NCBI GenBank assembly: GCA_016219545.1
Contig: JACRMH010000063.1
Coordinates: forward strand, 1-64,000
From: Chloroflexota bacterium
GTDB lineage: Bacteria; Chloroflexota; Anaerolineae; Anaerolineales; Villigracilaceae
Direction: 5' to 3'
Length of the DNA stretch: 64,000 bases
The notes under the pieces were generated by a model that saw only the letters and a list, made by a program, of their open reading frames with translations, made no database searches and had not been told where the DNA came from. This document shows positions 1-8,279 of the stretch, in pieces; the first letter of the stretch is position 1; each line of letters starts with the position of its first letter. The position numbers and the translations under genes are program-made.

Positions 1-60
1 TGCAGCAACTGTCTTGAAAGTCAAGAGCAAAAACCTCCATAAAGGGAAAACCAATTCATC

Positions 61-1008
61 TTAGACCAGCGCCGCCTGTCTAAATGGAGCTCGATCTCGC
101 ATCATTGCATTCAAGATGGTCAGGAATTTCCGCATACAGGCTGTCAACGCCACTTTTTTGACTTTCCCCCGTCTCAACAATTCTTGATACTGCGCCTGGA
201 TCAACGGGTTGTATCTCGTCGCCACCAAGGTCGACATATACAGCACACTACGTACTTCGATCCTGCCTCCCTTTGTTTTCCGATAGCCGCGTTTCTTGCC
301 GCTGTCAAAATTCATCGGCGCCAAGCCCACCAAGGCAGCGATTTTCTTGCGGTCCAGCTTTCCCAACTCCGGCAGTTCTGCCAGCAAGGTGGCAGCGGTC
401 ACTCGACCCACTCCCTTGGCACTGCACAGGATTTGCTCCTGTTCTTGCCAGTCTTCATGTTCTTTCATGAAACCGTCCAGGTCTTTTTCGAGGTGTTTGA
501 TCTCTTCCTTCAAGACTTCGCTCATTCGCTCCAAGGAGCCCCGCATGTCCACATGGACCGTCCGCAAACGGCTTTTTTCTGCCTTTAGCATCCCTTCCAC
601 CTGCCTACGCCTCACCAAAAGGGCAGATACGTAACGCCCTGCCTCACTTTTTGCTTCAAACGGTCTCGGTCTCACCTGTTTCCCAAACTCTGCCAGGTTG
701 AAGGCGTCCAGCTTGTCGGTCTTGGCGAACAATCCGCAGGCACGGGCGTATTGTCTCACTCGCGCGGGGTTGACCACTGCTACGGGCAGTCCTGCTTCGT
801 ACAGTCCCAACACCACTGCTCGCTGGTATCCTCCCGTTGCTTCCACCACGATCAGTTCTGGTCTCAGTGCCTGCATTTTCTGGACGAGGCTGGCTATTCC
901 TTTTTCATCATTGCTTACTAGGCTTGCTTCCTTCTCCCCCAACTCTGCGATGTCCAACTTATCCTTAGCAACATCAATCCCTACGAATTTTCCACTACTA
1001 GTTGTCAT
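61..1008 (-). CDS. IS110-family transposase
   Basis: This is a 315-residue DEDD-type transposase that moves the surrounding IS110-family element. The N-terminal RuvC-like domain opens with VGIDVAKDKLDIAEL, where the first catalytic Asp sits. The C-terminal Transposase_20 domain contains the helix-hairpin segment CSAKGVGRVTAATLLAELPE and the block VGLAPMNFDSGKKRG, with a conserved Ser. The reading frame extends 49 codons further upstream. I chose the ATG at 1008 because it is preceded by a strong GGAGGCAGGA Shine-Dalgarno and the family homology starts there. Length is normal for the family and the gene looks intact. Confidence 0.9.
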   Translation of the reverse strand: MTTSSGKFVGIDVAKDKLDIAELGEKEASLVSNDEKGIASLVQKMQALRPELIVVEATGGYQRAVVLGLYEAGLPVAVVNPARVRQYARACGLFAKTDKLDAFNLAEFGKQVRPRPFEAKSEAGRYVSALLVRRRQVEGMLKAEKSRLRTVHVDMRGSLERMSEVLKEEIKHLEKDLDGFMKEHEDWQEQEQILCSAKGVGRVTAATLLAELPELGKLDRKKIAALVGLAPMNFDSGKKRGYRKTKGGRIEVRSVLYMSTLVATRYNPLIQAQYQELLRRGKVKKVALTACMRKFLTILNAMMRDRAPFRQAALV

Positions 1009-1187
1009 TCCTGCCTCCGCTTTGTATAATGGAGTTGAGCCCACGCTAGTATCCGGTCTTCGAGACCTTGCAACTGTTCGGGCTCTTGACGAAATGGACA
1101 TGGCGATCTTGCTGCACGACGGTCTCTGCGGACCTACCCGACATCGATCTGCCATGTCCGCTTTTCATGATACTACCCGACACTACC
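1009..1187 (-). ncRNA. candidate IS110 bridge RNA region
   Basis: IS110-group elements carry a structured bridge RNA in the long non-coding end upstream of the transposase. The 180 bases upstream of this transposase are non-coding and rich in inverted repeats: a GGTCTC/GAGACC hairpin near 1060, a GCGGAC/GTCCGC pairing between about 1127 and 1163, and GACATGGC/GCCATGTC segments. The placement follows family knowledge. The RNA itself, its ends and its guide loops are inference. Confidence 0.3.
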
Positions 1188-1295
1188 CGACTAGTGGGAG
1201 TCTGCGCGTTTTTAAGCATTTTCTGGCTTCGAGTTTTTTCTGATCTCAAGCAGAGTCCACGCCCGTTTAGCTGCCCGGTAATCAAATTGTTAGCC
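1187..1295 (+). repeat. attC-like site A (damaged 5' end)
   Basis: The site shares the cassette-array core (…AAGCATTTTCTGGCTTCGAG… then …CAGAGTCCACGCC…) with the other attC-like sites of this window. It ends in GTTAGCC (1289-1295), a near match to the GTTRRRY core. The 5' arm beside the insertion sequence is degenerate, with only ACCCGAC-like bases where RYYYAAC is expected. Orientation matches the plus-strand cassette genes that follow. Confidence 0.6.
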
Positions 1296-1319
1296 CGTTT
1301 CCGTAATCAGGAATCAGAG

Positions 1320-2057
1320 ATGAAAAAAGCAAAAAAGTCGCTAAAGGTAAGGAAATCTGTAAAAGCACTGGAGGTTAAAAACGGCGAAACGCCGAAAATT
1401 TCCAACTTGTTAGCCATGCCTGATTTCAAAGAAATTCAAGCAAGCATTTATTTTTCTTTGGCAAGTGTAATTCAAGGGATAACTATTGCGGTTTTAGGCG
1501 AGAAGGTTTTTGATTTCTTGCCAAGTATGAATATATTCATCGTTATTACAACGATTAGTAGTCTTTTGATTTCTCTGCATTTTTGGTTTGGCTTCCTTAT
1601 GGCTTATTTTCATTTGTTTAGGTTAGTAAAACTCAACGCATTCCATCACTTTGTTTTATCTTTGACTTATTTTCTGATTGGCTTTTCTCAAGTACTGGCG
1701 TTTCAATTTCTTAATAGGCCTAAAACTTGGATGACGATATGTGTAATAATGTTAGTCATTGTAAGTATGTATCAATCATTTATGCGAAGAATCCTAAAAA
1801 TGCAGACAACCGAAGGCGTGGGTTACAACGTAGTTTCGACGGAATATGGGCTTTTTAATCGCCTTATTTACCTTATAACGGTCGTGGTAATTATTCTTAT
1901 AAGCATGTGGTACATCTATCCAAATAAAAATGAAGGTGTATTTGCTATATCAACGCTCTCGGTTTTTCTAGTACTCCTTTTGCTATTGTTTATAGGCTCG
2001 ATTAGATCTTTTCAAAACAGGTTAGACAAAATCACTTTCAAACAAAACGCGAACTAA
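1320..2057 (+). CDS. polytopic membrane protein of unknown function, cassette-borne
   Basis: A 245-residue protein of unknown function. After a Lys-rich N-terminus it contains about six hydrophobic segments (residues roughly 40-75, 80-105, 110-130, 135-155, 180-200 and 210-230), so it should sit in the cytoplasmic membrane. The open frame runs 84 codons further upstream through the attC-like site. I placed the start at the ATG at 1320, just after that site's GTTAGCC end, as expected for a gene cassette. The stop codon lies within the first core of the next attC-like site. The DNA is AT-rich compared with the housekeeping genes of the window. Confidence 0.65.
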   Translation: MKKAKKSLKVRKSVKALEVKNGETPKISNLLAMPDFKEIQASIYFSLASVIQGITIAVLGEKVFDFLPSMNIFIVITTISSLLISLHFWFGFLMAYFHLFRLVKLNAFHHFVLSLTYFLIGFSQVLAFQFLNRPKTWMTICVIMLVIVSMYQSFMRRILKMQTTEGVGYNVVSTEYGLFNRLIYLITVVVIILISMWYIYPNKNEGVFAISTLSVFLVLLLLLFIGSIRSFQNRLDKITFKQNAN

Positions 2058-2300
2058 TTAAAGCAGGCATTGGGCAGGCAGGATTCGTGGTCATTTTCGA
2101 GCATTTTCAGGCTTTGGGTTTTTCCTGCTCTGCCCCTCCGTCCTTCGGACACCTCCCCCAAATGCGACAGTTAAATTTGGGAAGGGATGGAATGTAAGGA
2201 TGTCGGATTTGTAGGAGGAAGAGCGCTTGGCTTCGAGTTTTTCCTGCTCCCAAGCAGAGTCCACGCCTGCACAACTGTCTGCTAATGCAAACCGTTAGCC
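2052..2300 (+). repeat. attC-like site B, long form
   Basis: The site starts over the stop codon of the preceding gene and ends in GTTAGCC (2294-2300). Compared with the ~130-bp short sites it contains an extra ~120-bp module bounded by two copies of a GCTTYGRGTTTTTCCTGCTC-like segment (about 2112-2131 and 2231-2250). The same module is seen at 53990-54140 and 60535-60670. The 5' core is degenerate. Confidence 0.65.
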
Positions 2301-2346
2301 AGCAAAATCTGAAAGATATTACCTTCTGAGTAAAATATCTCAGCCC

Positions 2347-3021
2347 ATGATCAACACAGTAAAATTTTCCGTTTTCATTATTCTCGCTACTATATTGATT
2401 TCTTGTAGTGGCTTCACCTTTGGTTCTGAGCAACAAGTCACGCCAACTCTATCCTCCACACCTGCTTCGCCTACCCCAAAACCATTGGCTACAGCCACAC
2501 TAGCTCCATCCATTACACCTACAGTATCAAGTATTACCCCTATCCAAGCGAACAATCCAGCATGCATAGTGGCTAGCCAGACTACCGAATCAGATGGTTG
2601 GGATTGTCTCAACCAAAGTTACGGTTTTTCAATGCATTTCCCATACACAGCTGAATTTTCTCGAATCACACCTGGTGGAAGCGTAGAGGTTCGGCTCCGA
2701 AACAGTCCTTCCAACCCACGTATAGACCGATTATTAGCGATAGGTATTGAACAATCTGCGGAATGGTGCTTTCCGCCTGAAGCAGAAAAAATTCAGATCG
2801 GTGAAAATGAATTTACGGTAAATAATGGCTTTGAGCCTTCAGGTGTTGTTTTTGCCTGGAAGACTTACGCAATTGCTAAAGAATCTAAAAGAGTGTGTTT
2901 TGACTTTGTTGTCGGTTTTCGAGAATGGGCTCAAGATGATCCACTTTTCCCACCAGAAAAAGATCAAGATTTGGAGGAACTCGAGTCTATCTTGGCGACT
3001 TTCCGTTGGCTTGAACCTTGA
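2347..3021 (+). CDS. putative lipoprotein of unknown function, cassette-borne
   Basis: A 224-residue exported protein. The N-terminal hydrophobic stretch ends in a lipobox-like ILISC (Cys about 20), followed by a Thr/Pro/Ala linker up to about residue 60. The folded part carries motifs such as YGFSMHFPYTAEF and ends with a block common to many secreted Chloroflexota proteins of this kind (…ILATFRWLEP). It lies between attC-like sites B and C, so it reads as a gene cassette. Four scattered Cys could form disulfides outside the membrane. No enzymatic signature is visible. Confidence 0.65.
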   Translation: MINTVKFSVFIILATILISCSGFTFGSEQQVTPTLSSTPASPTPKPLATATLAPSITPTVSSITPIQANNPACIVASQTTESDGWDCLNQSYGFSMHFPYTAEFSRITPGGSVEVRLRNSPSNPRIDRLLAIGIEQSAEWCFPPEAEKIQIGENEFTVNNGFEPSGVVFAWKTYAIAKESKRVCFDFVVGFREWAQDDPLFPPEKDQDLEELESILATFRWLEP

Positions 3022-3074
3022 AAGGGTAAAATGCGGGCTTACACAGCATGCTCAGAAACCATATCATCACGAGT

Positions 3075-3187
3075 GCCGTTAGATAGTCATCAGATGCACT
3101 GGACGCTGGGGCGCGGTGCGGCTTTTCAAGCATTTTCTGGCTCCCAAACAGAGTCCACGCCCGCCTGTCCGCTAACGCAACCGCCGA
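3075..3187 (+). repeat. attC-like site C (short form)
   Basis: A 113-bp site with the array core: GATGCACTGGACGCTGGGGC, then TTTTCAAGCATTTTCTGGCT, then CAGAGTCCACGCCCGC and GTCCGCTAACGC. The terminal cores are decayed (GCCGTTA at the 5' end, CCGCCGA at the 3' end), so it may no longer recombine. It is the last attC-like site of the left cluster. Confidence 0.6.
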
Positions 3188-3200
3188 AATTGTATCCCCT

Positions 3201-3231
3201 GACCTCCAGGTTCTTTAAGAACCCGGAGGTC
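3201..3231 (+). other. intergenic hairpin
   Basis: The inverted repeat pairs GACCTCC with GGAGGTC and GGTTC with GAACC. No T-run follows, so it is not a clear intrinsic terminator. It lies between the cassette remnant and the promoter of the next gene. Confidence 0.45.
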
Positions 3232-3234
3232 TCA

Positions 3235-3252
3235 CATTTACAGGACTATAAT
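3235..3252 (+). promoter_or_regulatory. putative sigma-70 promoter, repeated 18-mer
   Basis: CATTTACAGGACTATAAT ends in a perfect TATAAT -10 box, 26 bases ahead of the kinase start codon. The identical 18 bases occur again at 4638-4655 ahead of another gene, which supports a regulatory rather than random origin. No convincing -35 box is seen. Confidence 0.5.
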
Positions 3253-3278
3253 GAAGCGTAAATAAAAAGAGGGCATAT

Positions 3279-3746
3279 ATGTCAACACTTCATCTTATGG
3301 TGGGTCTCCCTTGCGCGGGAAAGACAACACTCGCGCGACAGCTTGAACACGAATATTCGGCTCTTCGGTTAACACCCGACGAGTGGCACACCCAGCTTTT
3401 TGGTCATGATGTGGAAGAAACAGACCATGATGCCAGGCACGCTCTCATCGAATCAATGCTCTGGGACATTGCAGCACGCGTACTCGTGTTAGGTGTAAAT
3501 GTGATACTTGACTTTGGATTCTGGGCAAGAAGTGAACGGGAGGATTATCGTGCGCGGGCGGCACAATTAGGCGCAGGCAGTGAAATACATTTTTTGAATG
3601 TCCCAAAGACAGAATTGTTGGAGCGCCTTGCGATAAGGAACACACAACTTTCCCAGGGAGCAGCCTATATTCCCGAGACAAAACTCAAAGCGTGGATCGA
3701 ATTCTTCCAAGCGCCGACACCCGATGAACTTGAACCGAGAAGGTAG
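3279..3746 (+). CDS. P-loop AAA/zeta-type kinase family protein
   Basis: A 155-residue nucleotide-binding protein. The Walker A motif GLPCAGKTT is at residues 9-17. A central segment RLTPDEWHTQLFG resembles the substrate-binding strand of zeta-toxin/chloramphenicol phosphotransferase-like small kinases, and the later NVILDFGFW has the Walker B-like acidic residue. The likely role is ATP-dependent phosphorylation of a small molecule, but the substrate cannot be read from sequence. The next gene starts 5 bases after its stop, so the two are probably co-transcribed. SD-like AGAGGG precedes the ATG. Confidence 0.8.
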   Translation: MSTLHLMVGLPCAGKTTLARQLEHEYSALRLTPDEWHTQLFGHDVEETDHDARHALIESMLWDIAARVLVLGVNVILDFGFWARSEREDYRARAAQLGAGSEIHFLNVPKTELLERLAIRNTQLSQGAAYIPETKLKAWIEFFQAPTPDELEPRR

Positions 3747-3751
3747 GCAGT

Positions 3752-4606
3752 ATGATAATTACATTCCTCGGCACTTCTGCCGCAAATGCGTTTCCGGAAG
3801 CCTTTTGCAATTGTATCAATTGTGAACGGGCAAGGGAACTCGGCGGACCAAGTTTGCGAAAGCGTTCCGCCTTGCTGATCAATGATGACCTGCTGATTGA
3901 CCTCGGCCCTGATATTATGACATCATCTCAAATGCATGGTTGTTCTTTGTCGAACGTAAGTTATTGTCTTCAAACACATCCACATGCAGATCATTTGGAC
4001 TTATCCCACCTGCTTTCGAAAAGCCCTGAATATGGGGTGGTTGATGCTCCATGCTTGCATTTCTACGCCTCGCACGAAACCTTGCAGCGGGCAGCACAAA
4101 CCTTTGAGCGGGACCTTTCAGGCGATAGTCTTTTATCACCTGAGACCGGGAAAAAATTAAATCTAAAAATTCATCCCATCGAACCTTTACAGCCTTTCAC
4201 TTTTGGACGCTATCGCGTAACAGCGTTCCCTGCAAATCATGCGCCGACGATGGGAGCTATGCTATACGCGGTTGAATCCGATGGATGCTGTATGTTTTAC
4301 GGCACGGATACAGCAACTCTGCTTGAACAGACTTGGCGAGGTTTTCATCAATTTAAAATGCGCTTTAATGTTGTGATCCTCGACCACACTTATGGACCAG
4401 ACCAACCCGGAAGCGACCATTTGAGTGCTCATCAGGTAATAGAACACGTAGCACGTATGCGTAATGAAGGACTATTAACAGAAAATTCCCGCGTTTTCGC
4501 AACACATATTGCACATGAAGGTAACCCCGCTCACCCGGAACTCGCGAAATTTGCCGCCCAGCATGGTTATGAAATTGCCTATGATGGGCTTGTTCTTGAA
4601 GTGTAA
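3752..4606 (+). CDS. metallo-beta-lactamase-fold hydrolase, PhnP-like
   Basis: A 284-residue MBL-fold protein. The metal site HPHADH is at about residues 72-77, the later His is in FPANHAP (about 156), the Asp is in YGTDTA (about 181), and the terminal His is in FATHIAHEG. The N-terminal GTSAANAFPEAFCNCINCE block with paired Cys is typical of the PhnP/phosphodiesterase branch, which cleaves cyclic phosphodiesters such as 5-phosphoribosyl 1,2-cyclic phosphate. Substrate is inferred at family level only. Probably cytoplasmic and in one operon with the kinase upstream. Confidence 0.82.
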   Translation: MIITFLGTSAANAFPEAFCNCINCERARELGGPSLRKRSALLINDDLLIDLGPDIMTSSQMHGCSLSNVSYCLQTHPHADHLDLSHLLSKSPEYGVVDAPCLHFYASHETLQRAAQTFERDLSGDSLLSPETGKKLNLKIHPIEPLQPFTFGRYRVTAFPANHAPTMGAMLYAVESDGCCMFYGTDTATLLEQTWRGFHQFKMRFNVVILDHTYGPDQPGSDHLSAHQVIEHVARMRNEGLLTENSRVFATHIAHEGNPAHPELAKFAAQHGYEIAYDGLVLEV

Positions 4607-4637
4607 AATTTTCTTTCTGATGGGTAGTCCGATAGCG

Positions 4638-4655
4638 CATTTACAGGACTATAAT
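4638..4655 (+). promoter_or_regulatory. putative promoter, second copy of the 18-mer
   Basis: This is an exact copy of the 18 bases at 3235-3252, ending in TATAAT, 35 bases before the next start codon. Confidence 0.5.
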
Positions 4656-4690
4656 TCCCATATCGTCATTGTAAAAAAAAGGAAACTCCC

Positions 4691-5113
4691 ATGTCTAAAC
4701 TAATCAAAATCATCTTTTGCCTCTCCTTATCTGCCACCCTGCTTGGCGCGTGTGCCACGTCAACGCCGGAGCCGACCGCGCAGCTTGCCAACCCCGCATC
4801 CACGAATTGCATCAACAATGGCGGGACTCTCAGCATCCAGACGCGCGGCGACGGCGGTCAATATGGCGTCTGCTTTTTTGAGGATAACCGTCAATGTGAA
4901 GAATGGGCCTTGATGAACGGCGATTGTCCAATGGGTGGGTTGAAGATCACAGGACTCGTCACACCCGCAGCCCGATATTGCGCGCTCACCGGCGGCGAAT
5001 ATGCGGTCACAGGCAACAGCAACTTGGAAAATGAACAGGGGACATGCACCTTCAAAAGCGGAAAATCCTGTGACGTGTGGGATTATTACAATGGAAAGTG
5101 TGATGGCAAATAA
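4691..5113 (+). CDS. DUF333 lipoprotein (two domains)
   Basis: A 140-residue lipoprotein with lipobox LLGAC (Cys 20). It has two DUF333-type modules: NPASTNCINNGGTLSIQ…CEEWALMNGDCP, and a second ending CTFKSGKSCDVWDYYNGKC. DUF333 proteins are small Cys-rich secreted proteins often annotated as putative hemolysins, and their real role is unclear. The paired Cys should be disulfide-bonded outside the membrane. The gene has its own promoter. Confidence 0.85.
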   Translation: MSKLIKIIFCLSLSATLLGACATSTPEPTAQLANPASTNCINNGGTLSIQTRGDGGQYGVCFFEDNRQCEEWALMNGDCPMGGLKITGLVTPAARYCALTGGEYAVTGNSNLENEQGTCTFKSGKSCDVWDYYNGKCDGK

Positions 5114-5140
5114 CTACAGATTCAAAAAAGTCGGAAAAAT

Positions 5141-5605
5141 ATGAAGATCAAGCCCATCGAAATAGTGATCCATGGTCATTCACAACAGTCATCTGAGGAA
5201 ATGTGTTCAACGTTTCTCGATACTGAGCGTTGGTCGGACTTTAAAGGATATTCCATCCTGCCGGGAATAAAAAGTGCCCGCTTTGAAATCAGGACTCCTG
5301 CCTTGGTAGGATCAAGGATTAAAGTGGAAAACACAGACGGTTCGTCACATGTTGAAGAGATCATTGAATGGGACGAAACCAGCAAGATAAAATTAAGGTT
5401 TCAGGAATTCGATTCCCCATTGAAATATTTGGCGACTCATTTTATTGAGACTTGGAGTTTCCATAGATCAGACGAGGGTACTGAAACGATTAGGAGCATG
5501 GCAATGTATCCAAAAGGGGTGGCAGGTTGGTTGATGTTGATGCCCATATCGCAACTAATGAAAAAAGCGTTTAAAAAGAATGCATCCCAGCTAGGCAGCG
5601 AGTAA
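5141..5605 (+). CDS. SRPBCC-family protein
   Basis: A 154-residue protein with the pattern of the START/polyketide cyclase-like helix-grip fold: early helix SSEEMCSTFLDTERWSDF, central strands with IEWDETSKIKLRFQEF, then a long C-terminal helix (GWLMLMPISQLMKKAFKKNASQL). Such proteins bind hydrophobic ligands or act as cyclases, and no specific function can be assigned. It follows the DUF333 gene by 27 bases. The 291 bases after it (5606-5896) hold two hairpins (about 5650-5680 and 5830-5857) and no gene that I can support. Confidence 0.65.
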   Translation: MKIKPIEIVIHGHSQQSSEEMCSTFLDTERWSDFKGYSILPGIKSARFEIRTPALVGSRIKVENTDGSSHVEEIIEWDETSKIKLRFQEFDSPLKYLATHFIETWSFHRSDEGTETIRSMAMYPKGVAGWLMLMPISQLMKKAFKKNASQLGSE

Positions 5606-5896
5606 TGGCGTATAGCGAAAAACTCACACCTTGAACGCTGTTATCAGTTTGGCTCAGGTTGGGAGACCCAAGCCGAACATGGCACATGAGCACCTAAACA
5701 CATGGCAACGTCAAATCCATACAAAAAACTCTCAAAATCATATTAAATCAATGATATTCAGCACTTCGGTTTATAGGGTAAAAACTGTAAAATTTCACCC
5801 GTTATAAACTCGTGTGGAATGTGGGCGAGCGCGGATAAATGGGAACTCATCCGCGTTCTCCGCTTTAATTTCGAGATTTTGCTTCGGGAGTATGGT

Positions 5897-7066
5897 ATGA
5901 GAAGATATCAATTAATGCGCATTTTTCCGCTTCTTGCCGGACTGGCGCTGGTTGCTCTGGCAATCGCCGGGTATACCTCAGGGACAGCGCTGGCCGCGCC
6001 TCAGGCTCAGCCTGCGAAAGCGCCGTCTGCTCGAGTGGATAACAGCATCTGTCTGGCATGTCACAGCAAAGAGGATTTCACGCTCACCATGTCTGGCGGC
6101 GAAGTCCTTCCCCTTACGATCAACGAATCTAAATTTGGCAGATCAGTTCACGGTGAGAATGAGATCGCCTGTACCGATTGCCATGCCGATTTCACAGGAT
6201 TCCCTCACCCGGAGCTTAAGGCTGCAAGTCCGCGCGAAATATCCATCACCTATTACACGATCTGCCAGCAGTGCCATGAAGAGCAATATCACAAAGTGCT
6301 GGACAGTGTTCATCAACGTTCACTGGCTGGCGGAAACCAAAATGCCGCCATCTGCACCGACTGCCATAATCCGCATGAACAGGGGCGCATTACCGACAAG
6401 ACCAGTGGTCAACTTTTGGGCACCGCCCGATTGCACATTCCGCAGACCTGCTCACAATGCCATAGTGGAATTTATGAAGCGTACCAATACAGCGTGCATG
6501 GCGCGGCATTAAGCGAGGAAGGCAACCTCGATGTACCTACCTGTATTGACTGTCACGGTGTTCACAATATTCAGGACCCCACCACTGCGAAATTCCGCAA
6601 TGATACGCCGCAGTTATGCGCCAAGTGTCATGCCAATGAAGCGCTGATGGAAAAATATGGACTCCCAACCAATATCTTGAATACCTATGTGGCGGATTTC
6701 CACGGCACGACGGTTACCCTCTTTGAGCAGACCTCTCCCAACCAGCCAACCAATAAACCGGTCTGTACGGACTGCCATGGCGTACACAATATTTCCAAAG
6801 TGGATGATCCTCAAACCGGCATTGCGCTGAAACAAAACCTGCTTTTGAAGTGTATGCGCTGTCATCCCGATGCGACTGCCAACTTCCCGGACGCATGGAT
6901 GAGTCACTATGTTGCCAGCCCTGAAAAATATTCACTCGTATATTACGTCAACCTGTTTTACAAATTCCTCATCCCGTCTGTATTGGGCGGCATGGGTGTC
7001 TTCGTTGTCACAGACATTATCCGACGGCTGATCGAACGTCGTAAAGGAGCCGCTCATCATGACTAA
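5897..7066 (+). CDS. nine-heme c-type cytochrome
   Basis: A 389-residue exported electron carrier. A signal peptide (RRYQLMRIFPLLAGLALVAL) is followed by nine CxxCH heme-binding motifs: CLACH, CTDCH, CQQCH, CTDCH, CSQCH, CIDCH, CAKCH, CTDCH and CMRCH. A C-terminal transmembrane helix (IPSVLGGMGVFVVTDII) is followed by a basic tail, so the hemes face outward with a membrane anchor. The frame extends 26 codons upstream. I chose the ATG at 5897 because of the GGGAG upstream and the signal peptide. Its stop overlaps the next gene by 8 bases, so the two form a redox pair that probably exchanges electrons with the quinone pool. Confidence 0.9.
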   Translation: MRRYQLMRIFPLLAGLALVALAIAGYTSGTALAAPQAQPAKAPSARVDNSICLACHSKEDFTLTMSGGEVLPLTINESKFGRSVHGENEIACTDCHADFTGFPHPELKAASPREISITYYTICQQCHEEQYHKVLDSVHQRSLAGGNQNAAICTDCHNPHEQGRITDKTSGQLLGTARLHIPQTCSQCHSGIYEAYQYSVHGAALSEEGNLDVPTCIDCHGVHNIQDPTTAKFRNDTPQLCAKCHANEALMEKYGLPTNILNTYVADFHGTTVTLFEQTSPNQPTNKPVCTDCHGVHNISKVDDPQTGIALKQNLLLKCMRCHPDATANFPDAWMSHYVASPEKYSLVYYVNLFYKFLIPSVLGGMGVFVVTDIIRRLIERRKGAAHHD

Positions 7067-8276
7067 TCAAACCGCACAAACAGAAGAACGCACCTACGAG
7101 CGCTTCCCTCTTGCCCGCCGCATCGAACACCTGACGATGCTATTGTCCTTCACCACGCTGGGGCTGACGGGGCTTGTCCAAAAATTTGCCTTCAATGTCA
7201 CTTCGCAATTTCTTATCGGAATACTCGGCGGCATTGAACAGGTCCGTAGTATTCACCATATTGCCGCCATCGTTCTAATCCTCGGCACGGTCTATCACCT
7301 CGTCCTGGCTGGTTACAACATTTACGTCCTGCGGATGCGCATGACCATGCTGCCCGTGCTTCAAGATGCCCTCGATGCGCTGTATTCCCTGCTTTATAAC
7401 ATCGGCTTGCGCAAAACACGTCCGCAAATGGGGCGCTTCACCTTTGAAGAAAAAGCGGAGTACTGGGCTTTTGTGTGGGGCACCATCGTCATGGCGGTCA
7501 CCGGTTTCCTGATGTGGAATCCGATCACCGCCGCGAAATTCCTGCCCGGCGAGATCATCCCGGCCGCTAAAGCTGCTCACGGCGGCGAGGCGGTGTTGGC
7601 CGTTTTGGCCATCATCCTTTGGCACATGTATGGCGTGCATATTAAATTTTTCAACAAGGCCATGTGGACGGGAAAGTTAACTGAAAAGGAAATGCTCCAC
7701 GAGCATCCGCGTGAACTGGCTGATATCAAAGCCGGTGTGCCGGATCAGGAACAGGACCCGGTCAAGATCAAAAAACGCAAAAAGATTTATCTCCCCATCG
7801 CTTCAGTGCTGACTTTGGTCCTGCTCGGCGGACTATATAGTTTTCTCAACGGGGAAGAGACCGCGCTGACCACCGTCCCTCCGCAGGATAATCAACCTGT
7901 GCAAGTCTACGTCCACTGGACGCCCACTCCGCGCAATACGGTCACGCCCACTGCTGTAGCTACGGGAACGCTGGTCCCATTAACGCCAATCCCAACATCA
8001 AATGTGATCACATGGAATACCAACATCGGTCCCCTGTTCCAGCAGAATTGTCTTGAATGTCACGGGGCAGGCGGAGGTTTTGCGGGTTTGGATCTCTCCA
8101 CTTATGCCGCTGCAATGCAAGGCGGACAAAACGGCGTGATCTTTGTCCCCGGTGACCCGGCCAATAGTCTTATGGTCATTAATTTTGAGAGCGGCGCCTA
8201 CACTAATTTTGCATTGACTCCCGACCAACTCGCATTGATCAAAGCCTGGCTGGCTTTAGGTGCGCTTGAAAAATAA
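7059..8276 (+). CDS. cytochrome b561-like membrane protein fused to a c-type heme domain
   Basis: A 405-residue protein. Four hydrophobic helices in the first ~210 residues carry paired His (IHHIA and HLVL near residue 70-80; AAHGGEAV, LWHMYGVH near 170-195), the pattern of formate dehydrogenase gamma/cytochrome b561-type diheme subunits. A fifth helix (about 250-270) leads to a Thr/Pro linker and a C-terminal monoheme domain (NCLECH, then VPGDPANSLMV) of the planctomycete cytochrome c type. It likely passes electrons between menaquinone and the nine-heme cytochrome encoded upstream. Confidence 0.85.
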   Translation: MTNQTAQTEERTYERFPLARRIEHLTMLLSFTTLGLTGLVQKFAFNVTSQFLIGILGGIEQVRSIHHIAAIVLILGTVYHLVLAGYNIYVLRMRMTMLPVLQDALDALYSLLYNIGLRKTRPQMGRFTFEEKAEYWAFVWGTIVMAVTGFLMWNPITAAKFLPGEIIPAAKAAHGGEAVLAVLAIILWHMYGVHIKFFNKAMWTGKLTEKEMLHEHPRELADIKAGVPDQEQDPVKIKKRKKIYLPIASVLTLVLLGGLYSFLNGEETALTTVPPQDNQPVQVYVHWTPTPRNTVTPTAVATGTLVPLTPIPTSNVITWNTNIGPLFQQNCLECHGAGGGFAGLDLSTYAAAMQGGQNGVIFVPGDPANSLMVINFESGAYTNFALTPDQLALIKAWLALGALEK

Positions 8277-8279
8277 TTA

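Larger units (their letters stand above)
1..1190 (-). mobile_element. IS110-family insertion sequence, boundaries approximate
   Basis: The element consists of one transposase gene on the minus strand, a long non-coding stretch upstream of it (1009 to about 1187) and a short 3' flank (1-60). IS110-type elements lack long terminal inverted repeats, and I see none here, so the exact ends cannot be set by eye and the left end may lie outside the window. The upstream side runs directly into an attC-like site at about 1187-1295. This suggests the element landed at or next to an integron recombination site and separated that site from its own cassette gene. Confidence 0.6.

Noticed and set aside
1068..1319. 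84-residue N-terminal extension of the first cassette membrane protein
   Set aside because: It crosses the insertion-sequence end and the attC-like site, so it is not coding.
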